A stretch of 64,000 nucleotides of DNA, taken from NCBI RefSeq assembly GCF_000003815.2, contig NC_049984.1:26468656-26532655 (forward strand). Direction: 5' to 3'. Position numbers and translations under genes: made by a program. This DNA comes from Branchiostoma floridae (lineage: Eukaryota > Chordata > Leptocardii > Amphioxiformes > Branchiostomatidae). Positions within the stretch are counted from its first letter, which is position 1, and each line of letters opens with the position of its first letter. This document shows positions 43,405-53,335 of the stretch, in pieces. Under the pieces are notes generated by a model that saw only the letters and a list, made by a program, of their open reading frames with translations, had not been told where the DNA came from and did no database searches.

Positions 43405-43585
43405 ACAAGTTGCGACACATTACGGCGTTTGTGGTGGGTAGCTGATACTGCTCGAGGCTTTCTTCGTGAACCTCGTAGTTATAGTCCACATAATGAACAC
43501 TTATGTTGAGTTGTTGGTTGCACGAACCATCCGTTGCTTCGTCGGCAATAATAGCAAACCATGCTGGGTCATAACCGTTTATACG
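43405..43585 (-). pseudogene. hAT/ZMYM-type transposase fragment
   Basis: The minus frame reads YDPAWFAIIADEATDGSCNQ, then QLNISVHYVDYNYEVHEESL and EQYQLPTTNA. In hAT-derived transposases (DUF4371 and ZMYM-like proteins), F..IADET.D is the first catalytic Asp block and is followed by L...R.VD and F....L. The rest of the transposase is missing or frame-broken. Confidence 0.7.
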
Positions 43586-43599
43586 TACAAGGACCAGCC

Positions 43600-44870
43600 T
43601 TGATGTATAGACTGGCTCTCATGCTGATAAGCTTGTCTAGGGTTGTTTCGGTTTTGGAAAAATTCATAACGTTGTTATGGTCCATCCTAACCCGTTTAGC
43701 GATGTCATCGGGCAGGCTGCATCATATCCAATGGCAGCGGTTTCCCTCCTACGAAGCTCCATGGACACGATGTTTGCTGTCACAGCTATAAGCGACTCCC
43801 TACACCTTGGCTAAACCTAAAATACAATGCACCAACATAAAACTTCAATACCTACCATTCTATGCCTACCTGGCTGTCCACTATAAAAGGTTTTTCTTAC
43901 ATTGAAGTAATGCATGATAGTAAGTATGATTTGGAAGAATACAACACCCTGCCACCGTTTCGAAGGAGTGTAACCTCGGTGACGGAGGAACGAGGCTACA
44001 TTATAGGGCAGGAGGGTCTCTGCATCCTTCACATCTGTTTCCTTACGCCCAAAAGGGCAGCCTCAGTGAGCCCGGTCTTGGGTTCACCTTCTCATGGAAG
44101 CAGCGCCTCCTCCAGAGCCCTGTGGTTAAACCAGCCTAGAGGATCTGTCCGCAGGTGGCCCGCTTTATTCGTTTGACAATATGGCAGTGATCCTCATGGT
44201 CACAAACGCTGTTCCATTTCTTTTTATAATGCATCACAGTACAAAGACTCTAGTCACCAGCCATCCTTTCTATCTCCAGTCCAGTCTTTAATATCGTAAA
44301 CAGGGTACTGGTAAAACTTCTATAGTGGCATCTATAAAGCAATAATATGGATAATTGCAACAGTAGTATTACAGAAAATCCACACGCAGGTGAACAAACA
44401 ACCTCCAACACAGTAGTCCTCCAACACATTGGCCCAATGTGAGAGCTGGTGAACACAAACGATCTTGAATTACATCCTACATGTACTATAACTAGACATC
44501 TACTGTCAGTCAGTCTATAAAATTGTGCTCTGCTTTCATGCAAGAACATATGGGTGTAGAGGCACATCTTCATTACATGTTATATGGGCAATACTCACTA
44601 AAACAGAGCATACAGAGGTTATGACATGTAAGAAAAAGTAGCATAAAACTTTTCAGAACATGTAGACAAGGCAAAGAAGTCTTCAAAGATGACTTAAAAT
44701 CTGGGTCAGTGAGCAGAAAGATATTCATTCATAACCTTGAACGTGGACATCAGGGATGTCATTCATTCATAAACATAATTTAAAAAAAAGAAGTAATAAA
44801 AAAAGTCCCAACAAAAACTGTGTTGCAAGTCTAAATATATTAAGGAAATTCGTAGACTTACAGTGGTAAT
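43600..44870. other. Gene-poor stretch
   Basis: Coding-like scraps on the minus strand (KDAETLLPYNVASFLRHRGY at about 43970-44030) have no assigned family. Confidence 0.4.
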
Positions 44871-44879
44871 AACAGCATT

Positions 44880-44912
44880 TAAGGTACAACCCTTGTCTGA
44901 GGGTTGTACCTT
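44880..44912. repeat. Perfect short hairpin
   Basis: AAGGTACAACCCT, a short loop, then AGGGTTGTACCTT: a 13-bp perfect stem. Confidence 0.85.
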
Positions 44913-44949
44913 ATTTGGAACACAACTTGCTAAGCAGTGCTCACCTGAT

Positions 44950-45062
44950 ATTACTCCTTATTGTGGTACCAGGTTGTCTTGGCTTTTTTGTTGATAAGGG
45001 AGTTGAGACGTCGCCTATACTGGGCGTCGTCTGGGCGCATGGGCGGCTGCTGGAACAGGGCC
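44950..45062 (-). pseudogene. Possible exon, basic helical segment
   Basis: After acceptor ATAATCTCAG the minus frame reads HLALFQQPPMRPDDAQYRRR, LNSLINKKAKTTWYHNKE and a stop two codons before a GTGAGC donor. It may be the next exon upstream of the BEN exon or a transposon piece. Confidence 0.35.
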
Positions 45063-45119
45063 AGGTGTTCTGAGATTATGAGAAAAGTGACAACATTTAG
45101 TACATATTTTTGATATCAT

Positions 45120-45405
45120 TGTGATGTAGATTTAATGCTTTTAAAAAAGTGTTCACACTCATTTTCAGACAATCCGATTATTTGCCCACAATCCAGGCCA
45201 TTTCTACTCCTCTTGTTGTGATCCAGGACTACCCGGTACCTGGACTTCATGCTTTTTCTTTCGTAGGACACTGTTCGTTAGTTTTGTCAAACCCAATCTC
45301 AATCATCCCACAGGTTATCTGCTCATAGTTATCATGGTTCTTGTTGATTTGTTCGAGCTTGCTCTTCGTTTCTTCTCTCACACAGAGCAAGATCAAAACC
45401 ATTGT
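45120..45405 (-). pseudogene. Myb/SANT-like domain (Myb_DNA-bind_4 type)
   Basis: The minus frame reads VREETKSKLEQINKNHDNYE then ITCGMIEIGFDKTNEQCPTK. After a one-base frameshift (about 45254) it continues KSMKSRYRVVLDHNKRSRNG. The pattern of an I...L.E.GF..T.EQC..K helix followed by LK..YR.V.DHN..SG is that of the Myb/SANT-like domain found in many transposon-encoded and trihelix-type proteins. Confidence 0.6.
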
Positions 45406-45767
45406 TTAATCCCGAGTCCACTAGCTTTGACCCGACGGTATTTTTCCTTCCCGCATATTACTATTCGGTGACAATAATTGTACAAAAAGAAGTAACGCAA
45501 GCAAACCTGTCAAGTAGCGTGGGTTTCGGACCACGCGCACCAGCTCGTACGACCTCCACAAAGGGCATATCAGAAATTTATACAAAATCTATCCCCGAGC
45601 ATTCACAGACAGGATTGCAGAAGAGCAGAAAAACACAAGCATTCACACTGCAAAAAGAAACAATCTGGATCTTTGCAGTTTAATCCGCTTGTTGTTTTTC
45701 TTAGTGTCTATTATAAAATCAGTTTACGGAATATGAAATGTTTTAAGGATGTGTGCTCCTGCATATT

Positions 45768-45876
45768 AGCCTGAGTATCATCCGTATTCTACCGGGGCTC
45801 CTTACACTCGCTACCCCTAAATATTTAGGGAAGTGAGTGTAAGGAGCCCCGGTAGAAATAGGATGGTACCCAGGCT
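45768..45876. mobile_element. Palindromic element (hairpin MITE-like), about 109 bp
   Basis: The core CTACCGGGGCTCCTTACACT is answered in inverse by AGTGTAAGGAGCCCCGGTAG. The arms extend with few mismatches to AGCCTGAGTATCATCC (left) and GGATGGTACCCAGGCT (right). The centre is CTAAATATTTAG, itself palindromic. Each arm is about 50 bases. Confidence 0.9.
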
Positions 45877-45884
45877 ACCTGCAT

Positions 45885-46088
45885 ATGGCCTCCAGCCTGT
45901 TTTGGTCCAAGCGTCCAAACCCATTGCTCCCATATACATTATTTTGGGTCAGTTCCCAGGTGCTGAAAACTTCCTGGACAATCAGCCGGACCCTTTTGGC
46001 ATCTTCTATCCATGGGAGCTGGTTGGCAGTGGCTGCCCGGATGGTGTGACACCTCTCCCCGGATGTCCTAATGGAACTGTAAATACAA
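45885..46088 (-). pseudogene. Exon of an unknown duplicated domain (TANQLPW), copy 1
   Basis: Following acceptor GTATTTACAG, the minus frame reads SIRTSGERCHTIRAATANQL, PWIEDAKRVRLIVQEVFSTW. Copy 2 at 47.2 kb has TANQLPWMINEAQRIRHIVP. The shared part is about 30 residues. Family unknown to me. Confidence 0.45.
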
Positions 46089-46711
46089 AAGTGATGCATG
46101 TATTCTATCAAATTACATCAACATAATCATCGGAATAAAGGAACATGATAAGAAACGTGGCTTAGTACTTGGTACTGCAAATATTGTAAGACAGAAACTT
46201 GATCCCGGCATTGGTTCAAGCCTCTTAATCTTTTTGTTGTTGTGGCCATATGTCACGGCCATTATTTCAAGACCGCAGCTTCTCATCTTGGACATCTGAA
46301 CACAAATTTGATACATTTGCTTTCCATTCACAACTCATCATGTCCTGTATGTTATAATCACACCATGACTGTAAATTAATTGCAATGTCATTTGTTAGCT
46401 ATTAAGAAAAATGTACTGCTTTGTTGCTTTTTCAGAGGAGTCCAGCTACAAACTGTAATTGCTAATATTTTTTGATTCCATGACCATTTGCAATTTCCCA
46501 GATTTTGTGATAAAAAAAGTTTTGCAATAAGTTGGAATCTACTAACAGGAAAAGATGAATGTTTTGATACTAAACCACGTGCATGATGAATGAATTCCAT
46601 GCAGAGGACGTCTAGTAATTTGCAAACATACAAAAATAGGTATGTTCCAAATACTCAACTATATCCATCATCTGTGTTTGGAGTTTGCTGACTGCTCAAT
46701 TCCTCTCCTCC

Positions 46712-46845
46712 TCAGCAGTCAGTGGGCTTGGATTTGTCACGGGCCTCTAGTTCAGCAGCTCTGTGGATATAGTCTCTGTACTCAGCTGTCTTGTTTTCTT
46801 TCATTTTAGCCCATGACCGTCCAGCCTATGCTGTTACTGCCTTTC
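46712..46845 (-). pseudogene. HMG-box-like exon (C-terminal half)
   Basis: After acceptor CCTTTTCAG the minus frame reads GKAVTA, one stop, AGRSWAKMKENKTAEYRDYI and HRAAELEARDKSKPTD. The W.KM...K..EY...A pattern fits helices 2-3 of an HMG box. The first helix would be on another exon. One TAG and a terminal stop; remnant only. Confidence 0.35.
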
Positions 46846-46984
46846 CTGAAAAGGTAATGTCAGACTAGTCACAAAGATGACATTTTGATACCCCTTGATG
46901 CCCATGAAAGACTATGATACAAAGATTCCGAGTATGTGCACAATATCCCAGAAACAGTGAAATCCTGCACTGGTTGTAGCATTG

Positions 46985-47085
46985 ACCATGGCTTAATCCA
47001 TGTGTCGTAGCTCAGCTGTCAGGTTGAGAGGCGCTGATTCGTACATCTTCGGTGTGAATCTTTCAGACGCTTCTCCGTGACTCGC
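46985..47085 (-). other. Possible exon remnant
   Basis: The minus frame IASHGEASERFTPKMYESAP and LNLTAELRHMD ends in a stop and begins after a weak TTGTTACAAG acceptor. Low confidence. Confidence 0.25.
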
Positions 47086-47184
47086 AATCTTGTAACAATA
47101 AATAAAAAAGGGCGAAAGCATGCATATGCAGGCTAGTGGAACTAAAAATGAACACTCTAGCTTATACTACATTGAGGTAAAAGA

Positions 47185-47380
47185 TTAAGTCTGATTTCTA
47201 AAGTAAAAAATGGCTTTGATCACTTCAACCGTAGGTTGCCTCCTGTCCAAAACCATACACATGTCTTGGATGGTGAAGATTTCTGGAACGATGTGCCTAA
47301 TCCTTTGTGCTTCATTGATCATCCATGGCAGCTGGTTGGCAGTGAATGCCAGGATGGTTACCCCCCCTCCCGGTCCCACT
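47185..47380 (-). pseudogene. Unknown duplicated domain (TANQLPW), copy 2
   Basis: Minus frame GGGVTILAFTANQLPWMINE, AQRIRHIVPEIFTIQD, similar to copy 1 at 46.0 kb, then diverging. Confidence 0.45.
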
Positions 47381-47457
47381 TCTTAGGTTATTTTGTGGCG
47401 GAAAACCTGCCGTGAGTTGAGTTAGGTGACTTTGATAGTATACTAATACTTACTTAC

Positions 47458-47596
47458 GCGTTTTTTCTTGCTGTGAAAGTAGGGAGAACCGTCTAGCCCG
47501 TCTTCGTTGCCTCATCTGTCTCCTATCTTGCCTGTGAATTGGATCATCAACTCGTGGATAGTTGGCCAGCGGGATATAAAAGTAGGCCAAGGCGTT
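47458..47596 (-). other. Candidate exon with canonical splice sites
   Basis: Bounded by acceptor CATCATTTCAG and donor CGC/GTAAGT on minus. The frame reads NALAYFYIPLANYPRVDDPI, HRQDRRQMRQRRRARRFSLL with no stop. It is Arg-rich and helical. Family unknown. Confidence 0.4.
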
Positions 47597-47599
47597 CTG

Positions 47600-48085
47600 A
47601 AATGATGGTGATAGACAAACAAGTTTAAGAAGTAATGCGTGTATACCGGGACAGGGCCTTGCTGATTGATTTACCTAAGAACTTTTTCAAATAAAAGTAC
47701 TCGAAGTAATAGTTTAAGTTTGTGGGCTTGCTACAGAACCTTTCGGTGGAAGGGCATATGAGCAATCTCAAGTACCAGTCTCTGAGATTCAACCCGAGTG
47801 ATCAGTTATGTGATTTCTGCTGGTGTCTGATACGAATTCTTTTCTGAGGAAACGACTTGCGCTTGAAGGTGGACTTGGAACAGCAAAGTTGATCGATGAT
47901 GGTTTTGTTGTCTTCAGGACACAGCAACTTGTCCTTTGTCTGGCAATGCCTCCTACCCAACTCAGCCTACCTTCCCAAACATGGCGGGGACTGACAAGGC
48001 TTCCGATTGGGAAATTTAGTACTCTATTTTACATGAAATGGCTGCCATCTTGCTGCCCGTGACCCCTGACCCCCGCAAAGATCAG
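47600..48085. other. Unassigned stretch
   Basis: Intron-like sequence; no gene recognised. Confidence 0.35.
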
Positions 48086-48089
48086 CACC

Positions 48090-48370
48090 GTTATCTTCTT
48101 TAACAATTGGGTTATCTACAGTTAAAAATAAATCAACGGGTTCGCCACTGGCACCAGATCTTCCAACACTGCAAAATAACCTTCAATAACACAGCAGAAC
48201 ATCTGCACTTCGCCAAAGTGAACATATCCGCCTTGTGTGAGTTTAACTGTTCTACTGTTGCGGGTTTTCTCCCGACCATAGTTTTGACTGTAGATGGTCT
48301 GGCCATGGAGCTCTGAACACTTCGCACACAGTTCGTCCGTATCGCCACAAAGGTCCGTATCGCCTCACAT
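48090..48370 (-). mobile_element. DIRS-like gag/recombinase linker, truncated copy
   Basis: This aligns base by base with 53250-53517: both contain CTTCTTTAACAATTGGGTTATCTACAGT, TGGCACCAGATCTT, AGCAGAACATCTGCACTT and CAACTGTTCTACTGTTGCGG or close forms. Translated on minus, both give TVEQLNSHKADMFTLAKCRC. Here the recombinase part that follows at 53 kb is missing. Confidence 0.75.
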
Positions 48371-48476
48371 ACATGGCTAGGTGACGAAGCTTGTGCACGT
48401 TCATTGTCTGCACACGCTGACCTGATCAATTGTGAACAGAAAAAAAATCAGTGGTACACACCATGTTTTGCAAGAC

Positions 48477-48577
48477 CTTAAATATCCTTGAGCATCATTG
48501 AAACAGCTTTGATTAGTACACGCAACTGTGTCTGACCTCAGAATATCTTTCAAGTTTGACTCGGATACTCTTTCAAG
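48477..48577 (-). CDS. HECT-like domain, second exon
   Basis: After acceptor TTTGTTGCAG the minus frame reads LERVSESNLKDILRSDTVAC, TNQSCFNDAQGYLR. It is compatible in content with the segment following the first HECT-like block (EL..VE.A.....IL.SD). The donor is weak (AAG/GTCTTG). Assigned by position downstream of the 49 kb exon. Confidence 0.4.
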
Positions 48578-49050
48578 CTGCAACAAAAACGACAATCACA
48601 CACTGTACATTTGTAAACACACCGGACAGATTTGGAAGTGATTAAACGTGACACGCGGTCAGTATCCTATTCCGAGACATGACTATTACTTGTTGGTGTG
48701 TTTGTGACTCTATGGGGAGTCTATAATTAAAATGTACTTATTTTAAAGACTTACATGTACAGCACTAACATTCATGAAAATGAATTTGATCAGTCAGTCA
48801 GTCATCTTTGGTTACTAGACAAACTGATATTATATTGTCATTATCCTAAAGTCAAAAGGTCAAACACCAACGCTAACCAGGCAAGTGGATGACAAAACTG
48901 ATGAATACTTAATATACGACTATAACAAATGGAATAATATTGTAAGGGGCAATAGACAAGCTTTATAAAGATGTACACAACAATTGATAGAGTATATATT
49001 GAGATATACAGATCAAAATCAAGTTTCCAACTTTTTTGTGTTAAGCTTAC

Positions 49051-49450
49051 CTCCTCAGCTCAACAAATGCTGCCATGGCGGGGTCAACAGGGCTGTACTG
49101 GGTCATGTCTGGCAGCCTCTCCCCGGACAAAGCTGCCACAATGGCAGGATGGAAGTAACTGGGAGATGGCCCAAGGTGCACCACGGACATTGCCATGGCA
49201 TTGCCTGCCACGACAGGGTCCCCCTGAATCAACGCCACAGGGGAGTTTACGGGCAAGTAGCCATCTGGAGTGGGCTCGAAAAGGCCAGAGGTCTCAAACA
49301 AGCCCTGAAGGGCCAGACGAAACATTTCGTTTCTCGGCCCTCCTAGGTCTTGAATGTGTGAAAGAGCACGGTCCGGAGCAGCGGTGCGCGACAAGAAGAC
49401 CCTAAGGGCGGCTAGATGACAGGAACGGAAATGAAAGAAGTTGGCTGTGA
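49051..49450 (-). CDS. HECT-like domain exon (G2E3-type E3 ligase homologue)
   Basis: The minus frame reads ALSHIQDLGGPRNEMFRLAL, QGLFETSGLFEPTPDGYLPV, AMAMSVVHLGPSPSYFHPAI and VAALSG and ends at a clean donor (GAGGAG/GTAAGC). GG.RNEF...L followed by F....DG, then an M..SVVH.GP.P..FHP block, is the start of divergent HECT-like domains (as in G2E3-like proteins). The catalytic Cys lies far downstream and is not seen. No stop interrupts the exon. A paralogous exon lies at 58.1 kb. Confidence 0.6.
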
Positions 49451-49594
49451 GGAGGAACGGATGCTGGAGAAGGGAAAGATGATACGGATGGGAGTGATGA
49501 GGAAGGCGTAGATGAAAGAGAGATGCTGGAGAAGGGAAAGGGGGGATGAAGTAGGAACGGCGAGGCGGGGAGTGTGGGGGTGAAGGAGGGGAGT

Positions 49595-50040
49595 GACGGT
49601 AAGGATCAGGACGTTAGCGGTTGTCGTGAGAGTCATCGTGGTAGCGGTTGTCGGTAGGATCAAGGCGGTAACGGTCATTGTCAGGTTCAGGACTGCAGCG
49701 GTTGTCAACAAAGTCATAGTGGTGGCGATTGTCGTCAGAGTCGTCGTGGTAGCGATTGTCGTCAGAATCATCGTGGTAGCGGTTGTCGGTAGGATCAAGG
49801 CGGTAACGGTCATTGTCAGGTTCAGAACTGCAGCGGTTGTCAACAAAGTCATAGTGGTGGCGATTGTCATCAGAGTCGTCGTGGTAGCGATTGTCGTCAG
49901 AATCATCGTGGTAGCGGTTGTCGGTAGGATCAAGGCGGTAACGGTCATTGTCAGGTTCAGGACTGCAGCGGTTGTCAACAAAGTCATAGTGGTAGCGATT
50001 GTCGTCAGAATCATCGTGGTAGCGGTTGTCGTCAGGAAAG
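49595..50040. repeat. 135-bp higher-order tandem repeat built from 27-bp units
   Basis: GTAGCGGTTGTCGGTAGGAT recurs at 49641, 49776 and 49911, giving a strict 135-bp period. Within each unit a 27-base submotif (TCGTGGTAGCGATTGTCGTC and variants) repeats about five times. On minus the unit translates to nine-residue DDNRYHDDS-type repeats. Confidence 0.95.
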
Positions 50041-50328
50041 AGTAGGGGGTGGTCACGTTCGTGGTCATATTCGGCCGGCAGGTAAACGACATTGTTGTCG
50101 GCGGGGTCAATGTCGAATGGAATTTCGTGGAATGGAATGTAGGGGATGAAGATGTCATCATAGAAGAACAGGGACGATTGAGGCTGGTCGTCATCTGGGA
50201 GGGGGGGGGGCGAGACGTCGCCAGGGGAAGGCAGGACCTCGCGCATGGCGGCCGCAACGCGGTGACAGGGGGACGGAGGGCAGGACGGGATGTCAACCAT
50301 GGTCAAAATGGCTCGGCGCAAGTTTGGG
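49614..50328 (-). CDS. Acidic Asp/Asn/Arg-repeat protein, possible N-terminal part of the HECT-like gene
   Basis: I chose the ATG in context ACCATGGTT (about 50300), giving MVDIPSCPPSPCHRVAAAMR. A Pro-rich stretch (SPGDVSPPPLPDDDQPQSSL), FIPYIPFHEIPFDIDPADNN and then the repeats DDNRYHDDS, DDNRHHYDFV, DNRCSPEPDN, DRYRLDPTDN follow to a stop at 49614. The whole is predicted disordered and acidic. A second frame is also open through the repeats but is Thr/Ala-monotonous and less likely. An upstream CCCAG/GTGAGA donor (about 50654) and TGGCCTCTTCAG acceptor (about 50530) suggest a 5' intron. Confidence 0.4.
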
Positions 50329-50649
50329 AAATACCGCCGAATGATGGCCGGCACCATGGATGTCGCCAAGTGGTTAAGAGGGGCGGGCCCCGTCGTTACG
50401 GTGGAGTGACCCCTGCCGAGGTCAAAGTCATGGCTATCGAGCAGAGGCGAGATGAAGAAAAAAGGAGGGGCTTGAATCCTGGGGTGCGAGGCCCAGCCGG
50501 AACGGCGGGAAAAGAGCCATGTCAGAACTGAAGAGGCCAGAAAGCAGGGCAATTTAGGAATGAAAGTTTTGAATTGAAGGCCAAAATAGAACGGAAAGGA
50601 CAAGGAGTCGGAGGAGCGGCGGCGAATAGGTGGGAAATTGAACAGGTCT

Positions 50650-51130
50650 CACCTGGGAACCAATGAAGGCGAAGATGTACACAACTCAAGATAACGGACC
50701 GGCGGAAAAGACAGCATCAACAGGTCAATCTTGATGATAGTCACAATCTGGACACGGAGCGAACAGAAACGGCTGTGGCGCTTCTGAGGCGACTAATGTC
50801 AGAGAAGGGCGCGAGAAGGCGAAAATGATACCTGGTCCAAGATTGGTTGGAACTCAGAAGACAACAAGGCAGTGTCCAGCCAGTTGGGGGGAGGGAATGA
50901 AGCATAATTGGGAGCAGAGGCGTGTTGGGGATGATCCATGCCCAATAGGGCGTGGCCACAATAAACAGGACCAGACATGAGCACTGAGCCAGTGGAGTGT
51001 TAGAATAGGAACGCAGCAACCAACATCAAAAAGAGAAAAAACACAACGACCTGGCAATAAGCATAACTGCAGGAAAAACAAACTACAAAAAAGAACCAAT
51101 CCTACTGAATAAAAAATGTCACGCAACAGA
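50650..51130 (-). promoter_or_regulatory. Possible 5' exon and promoter region of the minus-strand gene
   Basis: The minus strand has no clear protein but ends in a good splice donor, TTCCCAG/GTGAGACC (about 50654). An ATTGG-like CCAAT box (ACCAATC, about 50846 on minus) is visible. Treat as a weak proposal. Confidence 0.25.
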
Positions 51131-51334
51131 GCGAGACTAGTAAAACTAGCTAAAACCGAACTAGAACACTTCCCGGTGTGGGAACCATTTGTGGCATATA
51201 GATTGGTCTTGACCTAGCTACTGGGAACCACTACTCTAAACTCAACCCCTGGACTGGGGCAGGACACTACTACACTTAAGTCAAGGACCAGATCTAGCTA
51301 GTGGCAGGGTTCGGGCTTATATATTTCTCTCACA

Positions 51335-51900
51335 CACACCATAAAACCAAGGCCAGACGGTACAATCACCAGTCACATTCCTTTTATTCTAACGCTCGTA
51401 CGGTGGTTACAACAACATAGTCTCACACAAGAGAATGTACAGTACGCATCAATGTAAGACTCACGTCAGAATACAGTGCACACCTCAATAGTAAATAGTT
51501 CCTAATTATCCCAGGGACCCCCCAAAAACCACAATTTGGATTGACTAACCGCACATCCTAAAGACCCGCCAAGGGCTTACAACAGAACACTGAGTGCTCA
51601 CCACAATTTGTCGCTTGAGGTATAAGTCATGTCGTCGTGCCGCTCAGAGATCCGTCGGAAGCCGGAGACCCGACCGCCGACCGGCCGCCCCTCAACGAGG
51701 TCGAGATCGATTACCTGCAGTCGAAGTCCGAATACCAAAAGCCAAAGATACCCGGGTTTTCTTGGGTATATAAGTTTCCATCAGAGGTTTTGCATAATGC
51801 CAAACGGAATAGATCTTTTGAACAGTGATTGGTTACAAGAGCGGCACCCACGTGTCTTGTTGACATCTTGACGTCACAGAGACGCACTACCCTATCAGTG
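51335..51900 (-). repeat. Interspersed repeat, copy B (paired with 26 kb)
   Basis: Shares ACCAAGGCCAGA..CATTCCTTTTATTC, GTACGGTGGTTACAACA and CAGGGACCCCCCAAAAAC with 25985-26340. It continues into GC-richer sequence (51625-51720) where a plus frame reads PLNEVEIDYLQSKSEYQKPK, of unknown meaning. Confidence 0.6.
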
Positions 51901-52220
51901 TGCGGCAGCCACAGGGAAGTTACAATCGTCAATGACAGGGAAGGGGCTCTATCAAGGGGTGATACATTACTAAGGGCATAGGGGCTGCAATTATCACTGC
52001 TACACACTAACTCCACCCCTGAGTCCCTGACGGACTCCATCACCATCCTAGTGACAGCCTCGTTGTGAGGCGAGTTGAATCTGGTACCACAATCAGAATG
52101 GCAGACAGGCATGTTTTGCATAATTTTTGATACACGAACAAACCAAAGAAGAAATCAAAGATGTTATAGGACTGTTAGTTGAATGCCTGACGGCTGCTGT
52201 GCCTGCTGCTGCGATGCTTG
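51901..52220. other. Unassigned stretch
   Basis: No gene recognised. Confidence 0.35.
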
Positions 52221-52227
52221 TTGCGCC

Positions 52228-52757
52228 CTGAACCGTGCCTTGCCCCAAACCGTGCCTGGGGCAAAAGCATGGTTTGGGACACGCGGGGACTGCCCCGTAT
52301 CGTGCCCAATCGCGCACAGTTCTGGGCACACAGGGGACCTTGTCCCATACTGTGCTTTGGGGCGGAGCTTAGTGTTTTTAGGGGAGGAGTCTGTCCAACG
52401 TGCTTTTTTTCCTGCAGCCCCGCCATCTTTGTTTTTCGGCGCGCTGTGATGAGGAAGAATCAACGTAATTCACGCTCGTCTTGGAGCAGTTACGGACTTA
52501 GATTTGATGTGGTAAAAACAGACGGATGTCATAGCACTAATTTCTACAACAATAATATATATATTATATATATCCAAGACTGTAGATTTAACCACAAGCC
52601 ACGGTTCGGGGTAAAATACCGTGCTTTGCCCCAAACAGTGCCTGGGCACAGTTCGGGGCAGTCCCCGCGTGTCCCAAACCGTGCTTTTGCCCCAGGCACG
52701 GTTTGGGGCAAGCGGGGACTGCCCCAAACCGTGCCTAGGCACTGTTTGGGGCAAAGA
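52228..52757. mobile_element. Fold-back element with long complex inverted repeats
   Basis: The left arm (about 52236-52330: CCTTGCCCCAAACCGTGCCT, GGGGCAAAAGCATGGTTTGG, ACACGCGGGGACTGCCCCG) is repeated in inverse orientation in the right arm (about 52610-52730). Each arm is itself built of nested palindromes of CCCCAAACCGTGCC. The 280-base centre contains an ATATATATATTATATATATA stretch (52554-52575). No coding capacity. Confidence 0.88.
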
Positions 52758-52759
52758 AA

Positions 52760-53335
52760 TTTGATCTGACTGTCTTCTTGGTTAGGGGTTTGGCGATCTT
52801 ATATGGGTGGTTCCTGGCTGTGATTGAATGGAAATGGAAGTGAGCCGGCCACTGTGCTTGAAGGTCTGAAAGATAACAATGACGGAAGAACCGAAAGGTT
52901 GAGGCGCAGGGAAGAAGCATATGTTTCTGCAATGTGTGCTGCGAGCCGGGGGTAATTCGCTGATGCGGGCCATTGCATAGGACATGAATAGGAACATTGC
53001 CTTACAGGCGTTGCTCGTAGGCTAAAGAGGGTATGTTTGGTAGAGTGTCGATCAATGACTTAAGCGTGGAATGGGAGATGGAAAGATGGCTGTCTGGGAT
53101 GCGGTACTTTCTAGTGGCCGCCAATAATTTTTGAATCGCGAATGTTTGAGTTGGGTCGGGAAGGTTGAGAAGTTTGTGTATAAAGGTAATAGCAGGCAGC
53201 TTAGTAGAGATTGACGCGGGGGCTAGACCTTTTTGGTGCAGGGATCGAAGCGCTTCTTTAACAATTGGGTTATCTACAGTGTCAAAATCAATCAACGGGT
53301 TTGCGACTGGCACCAGATCTTTTAACACTCCAAAT
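52760..53335 (-). pseudogene. DIRS-like tyrosine recombinase fragment
   Basis: The minus frame reads ALRSLHQKGLAPASISTKLP, AITFIHKLLNLPDPTQTFAI, QKLLAATRKYRIPDSHLSIS and LKSLIDTLPNIPSLAYEQRL. This is the N-terminal core-binding domain of DIRS-type recombinases. After a frameshift near 53000 a FLFMSYAMARISEL block follows, corresponding to box A around the first catalytic Arg. The remaining catalytic residues are lost where the fold-back element starts. Confidence 0.75.

Noticed and set aside
44880-44912. Rho-independent terminator
   Set aside because: The stem-loop lacks a T-tract and the context is eukaryotic.
49593-50045. 150-codon plus-strand frame, Val/Ile-rich
   Set aside because: Shadow of the 135-bp repeat; monotonous and opposite to the likely coding strand.
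49412-50296. 294-codon minus frame rich in Thr and Ala
   Set aside because: Overlaps the DDNRYHDDS frame, is monotonous, and ignores the ATG with good context.
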